A stretch of 64,000 nt of DNA from Teichococcus oryzae (GCF_008386565.1 NZ_VUKA01000002.1:310001-374000), one strand, 5' to 3'. Counted from the first letter of the stretch, positions 11,128 through 21,325 are shown. Notes: generated from the letters alone by a model not told the origin. Translations and numbers: made by a program.

Positions 11128-11516
11128 CCACCCAAGACCCGGTGCCACCCGCGACGGTGCCGGTGATCCGCACCATCGCCATGCCGGCGGACACCAACCC
11201 TGCCGGAGACGTTTTTGGCGGCTGGCTGATGGCGCAGATGGACATGGCTGCCGGCAACGCGGCCGCGCGCCGCGCCCGGGGCCGTTGCGCCACCGTCGCG
11301 GTGGAGGCGATGAGCTTCCATTCCCCCGTGCGCGTCGGCGATGAAGTCAGCCTTTATGCCGAGATCCTTTCCACCGGCCGGACCTCCCTCCGCATCCGCG
11401 TGGAAGCCTGGCGGCGGGAACGCGAGGGCGAACACACCAACCGCGTGACGGAAGCCGTCTTCACCTTCGTGGCGCTCGACGCGACAGGGCGGCCAAGGCC
11501 CCTGCCCTCCGTCTGA
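11124..11516 (+). CDS. Acyl-CoA thioesterase, hotdog fold (YciA-like)
   Basis: 130 residues with the hotdog thioesterase signature: MPADTNPAGDVFGGWLMAQMD, where the Asn and Asp in this segment are catalytic in YciA-type enzymes, then AVEAMSFHSPVRVGDEVSLYAEI. It would hydrolyse acyl-CoAs in the cytoplasm; the chain-length preference cannot be read. The start is GTG, overlapping the rbfA stop by four bases, with GGAGGAGGA about 10 bases upstream. Its place in a translation operon is probably incidental coupling. Confidence 0.85.
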   Translation: MTTQDPVPPATVPVIRTIAMPADTNPAGDVFGGWLMAQMDMAAGNAAARRARGRCATVAVEAMSFHSPVRVGDEVSLYAEILSTGRTSLRIRVEAWRREREGEHTNRVTEAVFTFVALDATGRPRPLPSV

Positions 11517-11527
11517 TTTTCGAGAAG

Positions 11528-11770
11528 CTGGGGAAATGAATTCCCCCAGACCCCTTTCCTTTTTCCTTGTCAGTTCCCGGGCGCGTCTGCGGCGGCACCC
11601 TTTGGGTGCGCCGGAGAGCATGGCCCTCCGGCGACTGCGGGCTCAGCCCTCGTGGCCCTTTAGAAACCTGGCTTCGCCAAGATAGCAGCCCCGTCTCCTG
11701 TTATGCTTCGAGCCCAGCTGGCAGAAAAAAGATGAGGGTGGCGTGGAGGGAGAATTCTTTCTCCCTCCAG
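11528..11770 (+). repeat. Dispersed hairpin-bounded repeat, copy A (243 bp)
   Basis: It begins with an imperfect palindrome, CTGGGGAAATGAATTCCCCC, followed by a pyrimidine run, and ends with TGGAGGGAGAA/TTCTCCCTCCA around a short loop. The same ends and most of the interior (GTCAG, CGGGCGCGTCTGCGGCGGC, CTGCGGG.TCAGCCC, GGCTTCGCCAAG, AAGATGAGGGTGG) recur inverted at 18054-18263. Copy A carries about 33 extra bases in the middle (around 11600-11635). No convincing coding frame is present. It follows the thioesterase gene and could terminate its transcript. Confidence 0.75.
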
Positions 11771-11960
11771 TTCCCGAAGGGTTCACCACGGCTCCCTTCT
11801 CCCGCACTCCCGCGATGTTCTTTTTTCAGTTTGCGCCCGCCTGTTCTGGGCTCTATGGAGCGCCCCTCCGCTGACGGAGAGCCTGGGAAGCCTTGCTTCC
11901 TGGCGACAGGATGCGAGGAGGTGAGCCCTTCCCGCGGACAGCGCAGCAACTGAGAGATCC
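11771..11960. other. Non-coding gap between repeat copy A and truB
   Basis: With copy A this makes 444 bases without a gene. It holds two small hairpins: CTCCG/CGGAG near 11867-11880, and GGAAGC/GCTTCC at 11886-11900. A T-run sits at 11820-11826. The truB promoter must lie here or upstream, but no clear -35/-10 pair is seen. An open frame crossing 11567-11953 starts in the repeat and has no family resemblance. Confidence 0.5.
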
Positions 11961-12950
11961 ATGCCCCGCCCGAACCGCAAACCGAAGGGCCGTCCGCTGG
12001 ATGGCTGGCTGATCGTCGACAAGCCCTCGGGCATCGGCTCGACCGATGTGGTGAACAAGCTCAAGCGGGCCTTCAACGCGCAGAAGGTCGGGCATGGCGG
12101 AACGCTGGACCCGCTGGCCACCGGCGTGCTGCCCATCGCTTTCGGCGCCGCCACCAAGATGGTGCCGTATGTCATGGACGGCACCAAGACCTACCGCTTC
12201 ACGCTGAAGTTCGGCGAGGCGCGCGACACCGACGATGCCGAGGGCCAGGTGATCGAAACCAGCGATGCCCGGCCCACGGACGAGCAGATCCGCGCCGCCC
12301 TGCCCGCCTTCATCGGCGACATCATGCAGGTGCCGCCGATCTTCTCCGCCCTGAAGATCAACGGCGTGCGCGCCTATGACCTGGCGCGGGACGGGCAGAT
12401 CCCGGAAATGGCGGCGCGCCCGGCCCGGGTGGACAAGTTCGAGCTGGAATCCCGCCCCGATGCCGACACGGCGGTGTTCACCGTGCAGTCCGGCAAGGGC
12501 GTCTATATGCGCTCCCTGGCGCGGGACATCGCAAGGGCGGCCGGCAGCGTCGGCCACATCGCGGTGCTGCGGCGGATGCGGGTCGGCCCCTTCCTGGAAG
12601 GGGAGGCGATTCCGCTGGACAAGCTGGTGCCTTCGGAGGATACACCGCCTCCTTCCCCGGATCTTCTGCTCCCCGTGACGACCGCGCTGGCCGACATCCC
12701 GGCTCTGGCCCTCACGGAAGCGGAGATCGCGCGCCTTTCCTTTGGCCAGACCATTTCCCTGGTTGAGCTGATGGGACGGATTCCCGTGGACGCCAACCCC
12801 GAAGGGGGCCTTGCGCGGGCCATGGCGGGGGAGCGCCTGAAGGGACTCGTGCGCCTGGAATCCGGCTTAGCCAAGCCGGAGCGGTGGCTCGGCCCGGGCG
12901 AAAAGACCCTCCTGCCCGTTGATCCCATCGGGGATGACGTGGCGAACTGA
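11961..12950 (+). CDS. truB: tRNA pseudouridine(55) synthase
   Basis: Converts U55 of tRNA T-loops to pseudouridine. 329 residues. The catalytic motif [13 protein letters not shown] (the Asp is the nucleophile) lies at about residues 45-57, preceded by the [18 protein letters not shown] start, and [12 protein letters not shown] follows later. The length is normal for TruB with a C-terminal PUA-like region. rpsO begins a few bases after its stop, the conserved truB-rpsO order. Confidence 0.96.
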   Translation: MPRPNRKPKGRPLDGWLIVDKPSGIGSTDVVNKLKRAFNAQKVGHGGTLDPLATGVLPIAFGAATKMVPYVMDGTKTYRFTLKFGEARDTDDAEGQVIETSDARPTDEQIRAALPAFIGDIMQVPPIFSALKINGVRAYDLARDGQIPEMAARPARVDKFELESRPDADTAVFTVQSGKGVYMRSLARDIARAAGSVGHIAVLRRMRVGPFLEGEAIPLDKLVPSEDTPPPSPDLLLPVTTALADIPALALTEAEIARLSFGQTISLVELMGRIPVDANPEGGLARAMAGERLKGLVRLESGLAKPERWLGPGEKTLLPVDPIGDDVAN

Positions 12951-12964
12951 AAGGCAAAGTGCCG

Positions 12965-13237
12965 ATGTCGACGATTACCGCTGAGCGCCGCGCGGAGCTC
13001 ATCAAGGAATACGCCACCAAGGAAGGTGACACGGGCAGCCCGGAAGTGCAGGTCGCCCTGCTGTCCGAGCGGATCTCCTCCCTCACCGAGCACCTGAAGG
13101 CGCATCCGAAAGACTTCCACAGCCGCCGTGGCCTGCTGGTGCTGGTCGGCCAGCGCCGTGGCCTGCTGGACTATGTGAAGCGCAAGAACCAGGCCCGCTA
13201 CCAGAGCCTGATCGAGCGCCTCGGCCTGCGCCGCTAA
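12965..13237 (+). CDS. rpsO: 30S ribosomal protein S15
   Basis: Primary 16S rRNA-binding protein of the 30S platform. The ATG at 12965 gives 90 residues, against 89 in E. coli; an in-frame GTG two codons earlier is less likely. The conserved [32 protein letters not shown] and [12 protein letters not shown] segments are all present. AAAGG upstream serves as ribosome site. A strong terminator follows at once. pnp, which usually follows rpsO, is absent here. Confidence 0.97.
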   Translation: MSTITAERRAELIKEYATKEGDTGSPEVQVALLSERISSLTEHLKAHPKDFHSRRGLLVLVGQRRGLLDYVKRKNQARYQSLIERLGLRR

Positions 13238-13258
13238 GCGGCCCGGACCCCAGGATTC

Positions 13259-13294
13259 GCGCCGGTTCCCTTGCGGGAGCCGGCGCTTTTTTTT
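13259..13294 (+). terminator. Intrinsic terminator after rpsO
   Basis: A 12-bp stem, GCGCCGGTTCCC/GGGAGCCGGCGC with one G.T pair and loop TTGC, is followed by eight T. It is the strongest terminator in the window and ends the infB-truB-rpsO cluster. Confidence 0.92.
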
Positions 13295-13435
13295 GCCCTG
13301 ATCACGTTTTCTGGACAGCCTGCCTGCTTATTCTGACGGCAAGGCTATGCGCCATTTCGACCGTTCGGACATTGTTCCGGCCTCAAATCGGGCAAGTCTC
13401 CCCTGTTCATGCGCCCGTCCCTGCCTGAATAAACC

Positions 13436-13451
13436 TGGCACAAGGATTGCT
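13436..13451 (+). promoter_or_regulatory. Sigma54 (-24/-12) promoter of the aap operon
   Basis: TGGCAC-AAGGA-TTGCT matches the RpoN consensus TGGCAC-N5-TTGCW completely, with the GG and GC doublets at the required spacing. The predicted start is near 13462, about 170 bases before aapJ. The region 13295-13635 is otherwise non-coding. No clear NtrC palindrome was found upstream by eye. Confidence 0.75.
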
Positions 13452-13634
13452 GGAATGTTCGGGCCCAGCTTTGCGACTCGGCGGACGCTCAGTAACGGTG
13501 ATTGCGTCAGGCTCTAGGCAAAGCTAACGGGCAGATAGGCGCCCATGCCATGACAGGCATGCAGCGCCGCCAAAGCTCAGGCGTCGCAAAAATGGGCGGG
13601 GCAGGGGCCTGAACAAGGATTGGGAGAAAGTTCG

Positions 13635-14684
13635 ATGAGGCCTATGCGGCTTGCTACTCTCCGCACCCTCGGCGCGGCCGTCCTGGCCAGCGTCGTGGCG
13701 GTGCCGGCAATGGCGCAACAACCCGCACCCGCTTCCGGTGCGGCAACGATGGAAGCCGTGAAATCCCGCGGCACACTGAGCTGTGGCGTGAATACCGGCC
13801 TCGCCGGCTTTGCCCAACCCGACAGCCAGGGCCGCTGGGCCGGCTTCGACGTGGATTACTGCCGCGCCCTGGCCGTTGCCCTGTTCAACGACGACAGCAA
13901 GATCCGCTACGTCCCGACCACGGCGCAGAACCGCTTCACCGCGCTGCAATCCGGCGAGGTGGACGTCATGGCCCGCAACACCACGGCCACGCTGTCCCGC
14001 GACACCTCGCTCGGCTTCGATTTCCCGGCGGTCAACTTCTATGACGGCCAGGGCTTCATGGTGAAGAGCAGCCTGGGCGTGAAATCCGCCAAGGAGCTGG
14101 ATGGCGCCACCGTCTGCGTGCAGCCCGGCACCACCACCGAGCAGAACCTGACCGACTGGGCCCGCGCCAACAACATCAAGTTCACCCCGGTGGTGATCGA
14201 GCGGCTGGAGGAGCTGGTTTCCGCCTATGTCGCCGGCCGCTGCGACGCCTACACCACCGATATCTCGGGCCTGGCCGCCACCCGCTCCGTGCAGCCCCAG
14301 GCGGCCGAGCACGTCATCCTGCCGGAAGTGATCTCCAAGGAGCCGCTCGGCCCGGCCGTGCGCCATGGCGACCAGCGCTGGTCCGATCTGGTTCGCTGGA
14401 CCCACTACCTGCTGGTGGCCGCCGAGGAGTTCGGCATCAATTCCGCCAATGTGGAGGAAGTCGCGGCCACCGACACCCGCCCGGAGGTGCAGCGCATGCT
14501 GGGCAAGAATGGCGGCCTTGGCGCCATGCTCGGCGTTGACAACCAGTGGGCCGTTCGCGTCATCAAGGTGATCGGCAATTATGGCGAGGTGTTCGACCGG
14601 AACCTGAAGGCCCTTGGCATCCAGCGCGGCCCGAACGCGCAATGGAGCCAGGGCGGCCAGCAATACGCCCAGCCCTTCCGTTAA
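13635..14684 (+). CDS. aapJ: General L-amino acid ABC transporter, periplasmic binding protein
   Basis: Captures amino acids in the periplasm for the AapQMP transporter. 349 residues with a typical signal peptide: basic start, hydrophobic stretch, and AMA before QQ near residue 29. Mature features include LSCGVNTGLAGFA, GFDVDYCRALAVALF and the GTTTEQNL/YTTDISGL ligand-domain motifs of AapJ-type proteins. GGGAGA lies eight bases before the ATG. It is first of four genes in order J-Q-M-P, the layout known from Rhizobium leguminosarum. The sigma54 site upstream suggests induction under nitrogen limitation. Confidence 0.95.
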   Translation: MRPMRLATLRTLGAAVLASVVAVPAMAQQPAPASGAATMEAVKSRGTLSCGVNTGLAGFAQPDSQGRWAGFDVDYCRALAVALFNDDSKIRYVPTTAQNRFTALQSGEVDVMARNTTATLSRDTSLGFDFPAVNFYDGQGFMVKSSLGVKSAKELDGATVCVQPGTTTEQNLTDWARANNIKFTPVVIERLEELVSAYVAGRCDAYTTDISGLAATRSVQPQAAEHVILPEVISKEPLGPAVRHGDQRWSDLVRWTHYLLVAAEEFGINSANVEEVAATDTRPEVQRMLGKNGGLGAMLGVDNQWAVRVIKVIGNYGEVFDRNLKALGIQRGPNAQWSQGGQQYAQPFR

Positions 14685-14709
14685 GCCCGGAAGACCCGCC
14701 TCCTGATCC

Positions 14710-14737
14710 GGGCGGGGCCCCTGCCGGGGCCCCGCCC
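14710..14737 (+). other. Intercistronic hairpin between aapJ and aapQ
   Basis: A perfect 12-bp stem, GGGCGGGGCCCC/GGGGCCCCGCCC with loop TGCC and no U-tract, lies 26 bases after the aapJ stop. Such hairpins behind binding-protein genes commonly stabilise the upstream mRNA so that more binding protein than permease is made. Confidence 0.65.
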
Positions 14738-14771
14738 GACACTCGCGAACAAAGAAAACGGGGCCCCACCA

Positions 14772-15971
14772 ATGTCCGACACCGCCGACCCCAGGCTGCT
14801 GCGCGCGCCACCGAAAAAAGGGATTCGACTGTCCTGGACCGACGAAAGGCTGCGCGGCATCGTGTGGCAGCTGCTGGTGGTCGGCCTTGTCGGCGGCATC
14901 ATCTGGTGGCTGGTGAGCAACACCGCCCACAACCTGGAAGTGCGCCGCATCGCCACCGGCTGGGGATTCCTGAACCGGGAGGCCGGGTTGCCGATCGGTG
15001 AGAGCCTCATCGACTACAACCCCACCAACACCTATTCCCGTGCCCTGCTGGTCGGCGTGCTGAACACGCTGAAGGTGGCGGTGGTGGGCATCATCCTGGC
15101 CACGATCCTCGGGACGCTGATCGGCATTGCCCGGCTGTCGAAGAACTGGCTGCTGTCGCGCCTCGCCGCGACCTATATCGAGGTGATCCGCGACCTGCCG
15201 CTGCTGCTGCAGCTGTTGTTCTGGTACGTCATCCTGCAGGGCCTGCCGGCGCCGCGGCAGTCGCTGAACCCGATGACCGGCGTGTTCCTGTCGAATCGCG
15301 GCCTGAAGCTGCCCTGGGTCCAGTGGCAGGATGCGCACAGCTTCGCCCTGCTCGGGCTGGTGGCGGGCATCGTGGCCACCTTTCTTTACGCCCGTTCTGC
15401 CCGCGCCAAGCGGATGACGGACGGCCAGCCGCGCAAGGTGTGGCCGGTGGGGCTGGGGCTGATCCTCGGCCTGCCGCTGTTGATCTGGGCGGCCCTGGGC
15501 GCCCCCTGGCAGGGCGACATCCCGGCGCTGCGCGGCTTCAACTTCCAGGGCGGCCTGACCGTTACCCCGGAATATTTCGCGCTGCTGCTCGGCCTCGTGA
15601 CCTACACCGCCGGCTTCATCGCCGAGATCGTGCGCGCCGGCATCCAGTCCGTGCCCCAGGGCCAGTGGGAAGCGGCCGAGGCGCTCGGCCTGCAACGCGG
15701 GCGCATCATGCGCCAGATCGTGTTGCCGCAGGCGCTGCGCGTCATCATCCCGCCGATGACCAGCCAGTACCTGAACCTGACCAAGAACTCGTCGCTCGCG
15801 GTGGCCATCGGCTACCAGGACATCGTCTCGATCTCCAACACCACGCTGAACCAGACCGGCCAGGCGATCGAGGGCATCGCCATCATCATGGCGGTCTACC
15901 TGTGCATCAGCCTGTCGATCAGCCTGTTCATGAACTGGTACAATGCCCGCATCGCGCTGGTGGAGCGGTAG
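14772..15971 (+). CDS. aapQ: General L-amino acid ABC transporter, permease AapQ
   Basis: Inner-membrane permease subunit of the general amino acid transporter. 399 residues with an N-terminal anchor helix (about 30-50), a helix group after residue 90, and further segments to the C-terminus. The coupling EAA loop that contacts the ATPase is EAAEALGLQRGRIMRQIVLP, about residues 298-317. The long insert between early and late helices is usual for AapQ, unlike the 220-residue HisQ-type permeases. The ribosome site before the ATG is weak, which fits lower expression than aapJ. Confidence 0.94.
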   Translation: MSDTADPRLLRAPPKKGIRLSWTDERLRGIVWQLLVVGLVGGIIWWLVSNTAHNLEVRRIATGWGFLNREAGLPIGESLIDYNPTNTYSRALLVGVLNTLKVAVVGIILATILGTLIGIARLSKNWLLSRLAATYIEVIRDLPLLLQLLFWYVILQGLPAPRQSLNPMTGVFLSNRGLKLPWVQWQDAHSFALLGLVAGIVATFLYARSARAKRMTDGQPRKVWPVGLGLILGLPLLIWAALGAPWQGDIPALRGFNFQGGLTVTPEYFALLLGLVTYTAGFIAEIVRAGIQSVPQGQWEAAEALGLQRGRIMRQIVLPQALRVIIPPMTSQYLNLTKNSSLAVAIGYQDIVSISNTTLNQTGQAIEGIAIIMAVYLCISLSISLFMNWYNARIALVER

Positions 15972-16048
15972 GACCATGAGCCGCCATCGCCCTCAACGAC
16001 GCATCCCGATTTCCCGCCAGGCGCCGCGCGCCCAGGGAGGGTCCAGCC

Positions 16049-17203
16049 ATGTCTGACACCGCAGCCGAAGCCACCGTCCCGCGCCCGGCCCAGGAAAGCG
16101 CCATCGGGCCGCGCCGCCCCCCCTTGCTGGCGGTCGGCCCGGTCGCCTGGGCCCGCGCCAACCTGTTCTCCTCCTGGCTGTCCACCGCCGTCACGCTGGC
16201 GCTGATCTACCTGATCGTGCGCTGGGCGATGGGCTTCGTCGACTGGGCCTTCGTCAACGCCATCTGGTCGGTGCCCGTGGTCAATGGCCAGGCGCAAACC
16301 CAGGCCTGCCGCGCCCTGAACGGCGCAGGCGCCTGCTGGGCGGTGGTGACCGAGAAGCACCGCTTCATGCTGTTCGGCACCTATCCGTATGAGGAGCACT
16401 GGCGCCCGGCGCTGTGCGTGCTGCTGTTCATCGGCCTGTACATCGTCTCGGCCATGCGCCGCTTCTGGCGCAAGGAGCTGGCCTATATCTGGATCGGCAC
16501 GCTGACCCTGATCGGCGTGCTGATGTGGGGCGGCGTGTTCGGCCTGTCCTATGTCCCGCAGGAGCGCTGGGGCGGGCTGGTCATCACCCTGATCCTGGCC
16601 ACCTTCGGCATCGCCCTGGCCTTTCCGCTGTCGATCCTGGTGGCGCTCGGCCGGCGCTCCAGGCTGCCGGCGATCAAGGCCCTTTGCGTGCTGTATGTCG
16701 AGCTGATCCGCGGCGTGCCGCTGATCTCGCTGTTGTTCATGGCCAGCGTGATGTTTCCGCTCTTCCTTCCGGAAGGCATCAACATCGACAAGCTGCTGCG
16801 CGCCCAGGTGGCCATCATCCTGTTCGCCGCCGCCTATCTGGCGGAGGTGGTGCGCGGCGGCCTGCAGGCCCTGCCGCGCGGCCAGTACGAGGCGGCCGAC
16901 GCGCTCGGCCTGTCCTATTGGCAGAAGACCGGCTTCATCATCCTGCCGCAGGCGCTGCGCCTGGTGATCCCGCCGCTGGTGAACACCTTCATCGGCATGT
17001 TCAAGGACACCTCGCTGGTACTGATCATCGGCATCTTCGACCTGCTGACCGCCGGCAAGACCGCCATCATCGAGCCGGCCTGGCAAGGCTTCGGCATCGA
17101 GATCTACGTCACCATCGGGCTGATCTACTTCATCTTCTGCTTCGCCATGTCCCGCTACAGCCAGGGGCTGGAGGCGGAACTGAACCGCCACCGCGTCCGC
17201 TGA
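16049..17203 (+). CDS. aapM: General L-amino acid ABC transporter, permease AapM
   Basis: Second inner-membrane subunit, pairing with AapQ. 384 residues, a size typical of AapM. An N-terminal cytosolic stretch of about 40 residues is followed by several membrane helices and the EAA loop [29 protein letters not shown]-like sequence ([13 protein letters not shown]) before it is typical of polar amino-acid permeases. AGGGAGG lies about nine bases before the ATG. The 77-base gap from aapQ holds no obvious signal. Confidence 0.94.
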   Translation: MSDTAAEATVPRPAQESAIGPRRPPLLAVGPVAWARANLFSSWLSTAVTLALIYLIVRWAMGFVDWAFVNAIWSVPVVNGQAQTQACRALNGAGACWAVVTEKHRFMLFGTYPYEEHWRPALCVLLFIGLYIVSAMRRFWRKELAYIWIGTLTLIGVLMWGGVFGLSYVPQERWGGLVITLILATFGIALAFPLSILVALGRRSRLPAIKALCVLYVELIRGVPLISLLFMASVMFPLFLPEGINIDKLLRAQVAIILFAAAYLAEVVRGGLQALPRGQYEAADALGLSYWQKTGFIILPQALRLVIPPLVNTFIGMFKDTSLVLIIGIFDLLTAGKTAIIEPAWQGFGIEIYVTIGLIYFIFCFAMSRYSQGLEAELNRHRVR

Positions 17204-17243
17204 TGCCCCGCCACCCCGCCAACCGCCGCGAAGGACCCTTCCC

Positions 17244-18038
<795 letters not shown>

Positions 18039-18053
18039 ACCGCCAGAAAAGCG

Positions 18054-18263
18054 CTGGAGGGAGAAAGAATTCTCCCTCCAGACCACCCTCATCTTCTTTC
18101 TGTCCGTTGGGGCTCGGGGCAGAACAGGTGACAGGGTTGCCACTTGGCGAAGCCTAAAATCCAATGGGCAGCACGGGCTGAACCCGCAGAAAGGGCGCCG
18201 CCGCAGACGCGCCCGTAAACTGACAAAGAAAAAGAAGGGGTCTGGGAGAATTCATTTCCCCAG
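18054..18263 (-). repeat. Dispersed hairpin-bounded repeat, copy B (210 bp)
   Basis: Inverted copy of the element at 11528-11770. Read on the minus strand, it begins with CTGGGGAAATGAATTCTCCC and the same pyrimidine run, and ends with CTGGAGGGAGAA/TTCTCCCTCCAG, a 12-bp stem. It lies between the convergent aapP and the DUF1643 gene, so either end hairpin could stop a transcript entering from its side. The interior matches copy A except for a missing block of about 33 bases. Confidence 0.75.
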
Positions 18264-18278
18264 CCTTCTGCCGATGTC

Positions 18279-18854
18279 TCAGCCCCAGGGGACCGGCAGA
18301 GTATCGCCCGCGATATAGAGCGGGTGGCCCGGCTCCCCGGAGGCGGTCACCTTCAGCGCCAGGGGCTTTACCCCCGCTTCCCGCAACAAGGCCGCCAGGG
18401 CCGCTCCGCGCCAGCGCAAGGGGCGGGGCGGCAGGCCCCAAGCAACGATCACCCGCTCCGCCTGGCGGGACCATTCGCGGATCGCCTCGTCATTGCCGGG
18501 ACCGACCGGGTCCTCCGCTTCCAGCAGCATGGCGGGGCGGGTGGCGCGCAGGGCGAAGCTGTTCAACACCACCATGGCGCCGAAGCCCCAGCGCCGGGTG
18601 AAGTCGCGGGCGCGGCGCACGGTGGGATCGTCCACCCGCTCATCAGCGGTGGAGGGGTTCATCATGATCCAGGCCACAAAACCCGGCGAACCGAAGGGCT
18701 TCCCGTCCCAGCGCCGTTCCAGAAAGGTGCGGTAGCGGCCATCCTCCGAAAAGACGGCACGGCTGACCACCTCGCCCGACACCGCCAGCCGCACCTTGCC
18801 GCCCGGGTCGTGGCGGTCCTGCGGGCGCAGCGTTTCGGGAAACAGGTCGGCCAT
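18279..18854 (-). CDS. DUF1643 domain-containing protein
   Basis: 191 residues matching the DUF1643 pattern: IMMNPSTADERVDDPTVRR, FTRRWGFGAMVVLNSFALRAT, DPVGPGNDEAI and VIVAWG. The family is widespread, and its biochemical function is not established as far as I know. No signal peptide or membrane segment. It is a single gene, convergent with aapP, with the repeat copy B just after its stop. Confidence 0.85.
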   Translation of the reverse strand: MADLFPETLRPQDRHDPGGKVRLAVSGEVVSRAVFSEDGRYRTFLERRWDGKPFGSPGFVAWIMMNPSTADERVDDPTVRRARDFTRRWGFGAMVVLNSFALRATRPAMLLEAEDPVGPGNDEAIREWSRQAERVIVAWGLPPRPLRWRGAALAALLREAGVKPLALKVTASGEPGHPLYIAGDTLPVPWG

Positions 18855-18970
18855 GGAAATGCTCCAGCAAGGTCAGGGCAGGGGGCGAGCACCCCCGCCT
18901 CCCCCTGCTGTCCACGGGATTCAAGGAACAGCATCCCGTCTCTCCGGTGGGCCACCGGGCCGATCAGGCG

Positions 18971-20101
18971 TCAGCGGGCGCTGGCGCTGGCCTCGGAACG
19001 GTGCGCGCCGACGCGGGTGGCCAGCGCCGCGGCCATGAACTCGTCCAGCTCGCCATCCAGCACCGCGTCCGGGTTGCCCTTCTCGACATTGGTGCGCAGG
19101 TCCTTCACCAGCTGGTAGGGGGCTAGCACATAGGAGCGGATTTGGTGGCCCCAGCCGATATCGGTCTTGCCGGCCTCGGTGGCGGCGGTGACTTCCTCGC
19201 GCTTGCGCAGTTCCAGCTCGTACAAGCGCGCCTTCAGCATATCCATGGCGATGACGCGGTTGCGGTGCTGGGAGCGGTCCTGGGTGGAGGCGGCGACGAT
19301 GCCGGTCGGGATATGGGTGAAGCGCACGCCCGATTCGGTCTTGTTGACGTGCTGGCCGCCCGCGCCCGAGGCCCGGAAGGTGTCGGTGCGCAGATCGGCC
19401 GGGTTGATCTCGATCTCGATCTTGTCGTCGATCACCGGGAACACGTAGACGCTGGCGAAGGAGGTCTGGCGCCGCGCCGCCGCGTCGAAGGGGGAGATGC
19501 GCACCAGCCGGTGCACGCCGCTCTCGGTCTTCAGCCAGCCATAGGCGTTGGGGCCGGAAACCTGGATGGTGGCCGACTTGATGCCGGCCTGCTCGCCCTC
19601 GGATTCCTCGGTGAGTTGCACCTTGTAGCCGCGCTTCTCCGCCCAGCGCGTGTACATGCGCAGCAGCATCTGCGCCCAGTCCTGCGCCTCGGTGCCGCCG
19701 GCGCCGGCATTCACCTCGATGAAGCAGTCGCGCATGTCGGCCTCGCCCGAAAGCAGGCTCTCGATCTCGCGGCGCTTGGCCTCGGCGGCGAAGGCCTTCA
19801 GGTCGGCCATGGCGGCGTTGACAGTGGCCTCGTCACCCTCGCCCTCGCCCATCTCCACCAGTTCCAGCGCGTCGCGGACATTGCGCTCCAGCGCGCGCAC
19901 GCCCTCGATCTGGTCGGCGAGGCGGGTGCGCTCGCGCATCACCGCCTGGGCCTCGTCCGGCTTTTCCCACAGCGTCGGGTCCTCGGAGCGGGCATTCACC
20001 TCGTCCAGGCGGCGCACCGCCACGTCCCAGTCGAGGTGGCGGCGCAGCAGGGCGATGGAATCCTCGATCTGGCCGCGCAGGGCCTCGGCATCAGCTCGCA
20101 T
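18971..20101 (-). CDS. prfB: Peptide chain release factor 2
   Basis: Recognises UGA and UAA stop codons and triggers peptide release. 376 residues. The stop-codon-reading tripeptide SPF is at 203-205 and the catalytic GGQ at 248-250 ([15 protein letters not shown]). In many bacteria prfB needs a +1 frameshift near codon 25. Here the corresponding region (LLRRHLDWD) reads straight through with no in-frame stop, so autoregulation by frameshifting is absent. The 243-base region upstream has no recognisable gene. Confidence 0.96.
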   Translation of the reverse strand: MRADAEALRGQIEDSIALLRRHLDWDVAVRRLDEVNARSEDPTLWEKPDEAQAVMRERTRLADQIEGVRALERNVRDALELVEMGEGEGDEATVNAAMADLKAFAAEAKRREIESLLSGEADMRDCFIEVNAGAGGTEAQDWAQMLLRMYTRWAEKRGYKVQLTEESEGEQAGIKSATIQVSGPNAYGWLKTESGVHRLVRISPFDAAARRQTSFASVYVFPVIDDKIEIEINPADLRTDTFRASGAGGQHVNKTESGVRFTHIPTGIVAASTQDRSQHRNRVIAMDMLKARLYELELRKREEVTAATEAGKTDIGWGHQIRSYVLAPYQLVKDLRTNVEKGNPDAVLDGELDEFMAAALATRVGAHRSEASASAR

Positions 20102-20344
20102 GTCGCACTCTTTCCATCACCATGGGCCACTCAGCGGGCCCCCACGAGGCCCATCGCCGCAGCCACCGGATCTGCGGCCAACGCGCCACCGCCGCAAGAG
20201 GTTGAGCGCAGGGCCTCGCCAGGGCGGCAGGGGCAGGGTTCCGGGGGGATAGCCGTCTCCCGGCCACCGAGTCCAGGGCCGGCAGCAGGGCAGGCGGCCG
20301 ATCCCGCGGCGCCGCCCGTCACCACGGCCCCGCCGGAGCCGCTT
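20102..20344. other. Intergenic region upstream of prfB
   Basis: GC-rich, Gly/Pro/Ala-coding-like composition without a supported gene. It must hold the prfB promoter on the minus strand and the end of the tctC-like transcript. No terminator or clear -35/-10 pair was seen. Confidence 0.4.
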
Positions 20345-21325
20345 CTAGCTGTCCAGCCGGATGCCCAATTCGCGGATCAGTGGCCGCCACGACCTGTTCT
20401 CGGCGGCAACGAAGCTGTTGAGTTCCTCCGGCGACCAGGCGGCGCTTTCGATGCCGAGGCTCCGCATGCGGTCCTGCATCGCATCCGAGGCGATGGCGGC
20501 GCGCACCTCCTGGTTCAGCCGCCCGATGATGGCGGGGGGCGTGCCGGCGGGGGCGTGCATCGCCTGCCAGCCAAAGGCCACGGCATTGCCGATGCCGAGC
20601 TCCCGCGCCGTCGGCACGCCCGGCGCCTGCAGCGAGCGTTGCTCCGACAACACGAGCAGGGCACGCACCTTGCCGTCCCGGATAAAGGGGATGCCGGTGG
20701 CGCAGTCGATCAGCACGCTGTCCAGCAGGCCGGCCATCAGGTCCTGCATCGCCGCCGGGCCGCCGCGATAGGGGATGTGGATGGCCTCGAAGCCGACGCG
20801 GCGCTTCAGCATCTCCATTGCCAGATGGTGCGGCGAGGCGACGGCGGGGCTGCCGTAACTCGGCGCCTTCCGGCGCGACAGGGCCACAAAGGCCTTGAAG
20901 TCCTGCACCCCCTCCGGCCGCACCACCAGGAACAGCGGAAAGCGGCCGATGAAGCCGGCGCCGGTTAGGTCGCGATCCGGGTCATAGGGTAGCCTGGCGT
21001 AAAGCGCAGGATTGTAGACCAAATTGCCATTGTCTGAATGGAGCAGGGTGTAGCCATCGGCCGGGCTGCGGCAGACGGTCTCGCTGGCCAGCACGGCGCC
21101 GCCGCCGGGACGGTTGTCCACCACCATGTTCTGGCCCAGGCGCGGGCCGAGATGGCCGGCGATCAGCCGCGCGAAGGTGTCGGAAGGGCCACCAGCCGGA
21201 TAGCCCACCACCCAGCGCAGCGGGCGGTCCGGCCAGATCGCCTGCGCCTGCGCGCGCCGTCGGGCGCCGTGGGCCCATGCCGCGCCGGAAGCCGCCCCGA
21301 GAACCAGTCCGCGTCGTGCCAGCAT
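20345..21325 (-). CDS. Bug-family (TctC-like) tripartite tricarboxylate transporter binding protein
   Basis: 326 residues with an N-terminal export signal (basic LARRG, then Ala-rich, ending near AQA-IWPDRPL). The family signature is clear: WVVGYPAGGPSDTFARLIAGHL, VVDNRPGGGAVLASE, DGYTLLHSDNG and the YRGGPAAMQDLMAGLLD segment. Bug proteins bind small carboxylates or other metabolites in the periplasm. No TctA/TctB membrane genes are adjacent, as is usual for the many orphan Bug proteins in beta- and alphaproteobacteria. The longer upstream frame is rejected because the signal peptide starts at this ATG. Confidence 0.9.
   Translation of the reverse strand: MLARRGLVLGAASGAAWAHGARRRAQAQAIWPDRPLRWVVGYPAGGPSDTFARLIAGHLGPRLGQNMVVDNRPGGGAVLASETVCRSPADGYTLLHSDNGNLVYNPALYARLPYDPDRDLTGAGFIGRFPLFLVVRPEGVQDFKAFVALSRRKAPSYGSPAVASPHHLAMEMLKRRVGFEAIHIPYRGGPAAMQDLMAGLLDSVLIDCATGIPFIRDGKVRALLVLSEQRSLQAPGVPTARELGIGNAVAFGWQAMHAPAGTPPAIIGRLNQEVRAAIASDAMQDRMRSLGIESAAWSPEELNSFVAAENRSWRPLIRELGIRLDS

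Noticed and set aside
11567-11953. 128-codon frame in the rbfA-operon/truB gap
   Set aside because: It starts inside the dispersed repeat, and its translation resembles repeat-derived noise. The matching region in the second repeat copy is not open in the same way.
13524-15977. 817-codon minus-strand frame opposite aapJ and aapQ
   Set aside because: Shadow frame. It also runs through the sigma54 promoter region and has no recognisable domain.
19142-20968. 608-codon plus-strand frame opposite prfB and the Bug protein
   Set aside because: Antisense to prfB, whose SPF and GGQ motifs are unequivocal. No family match.
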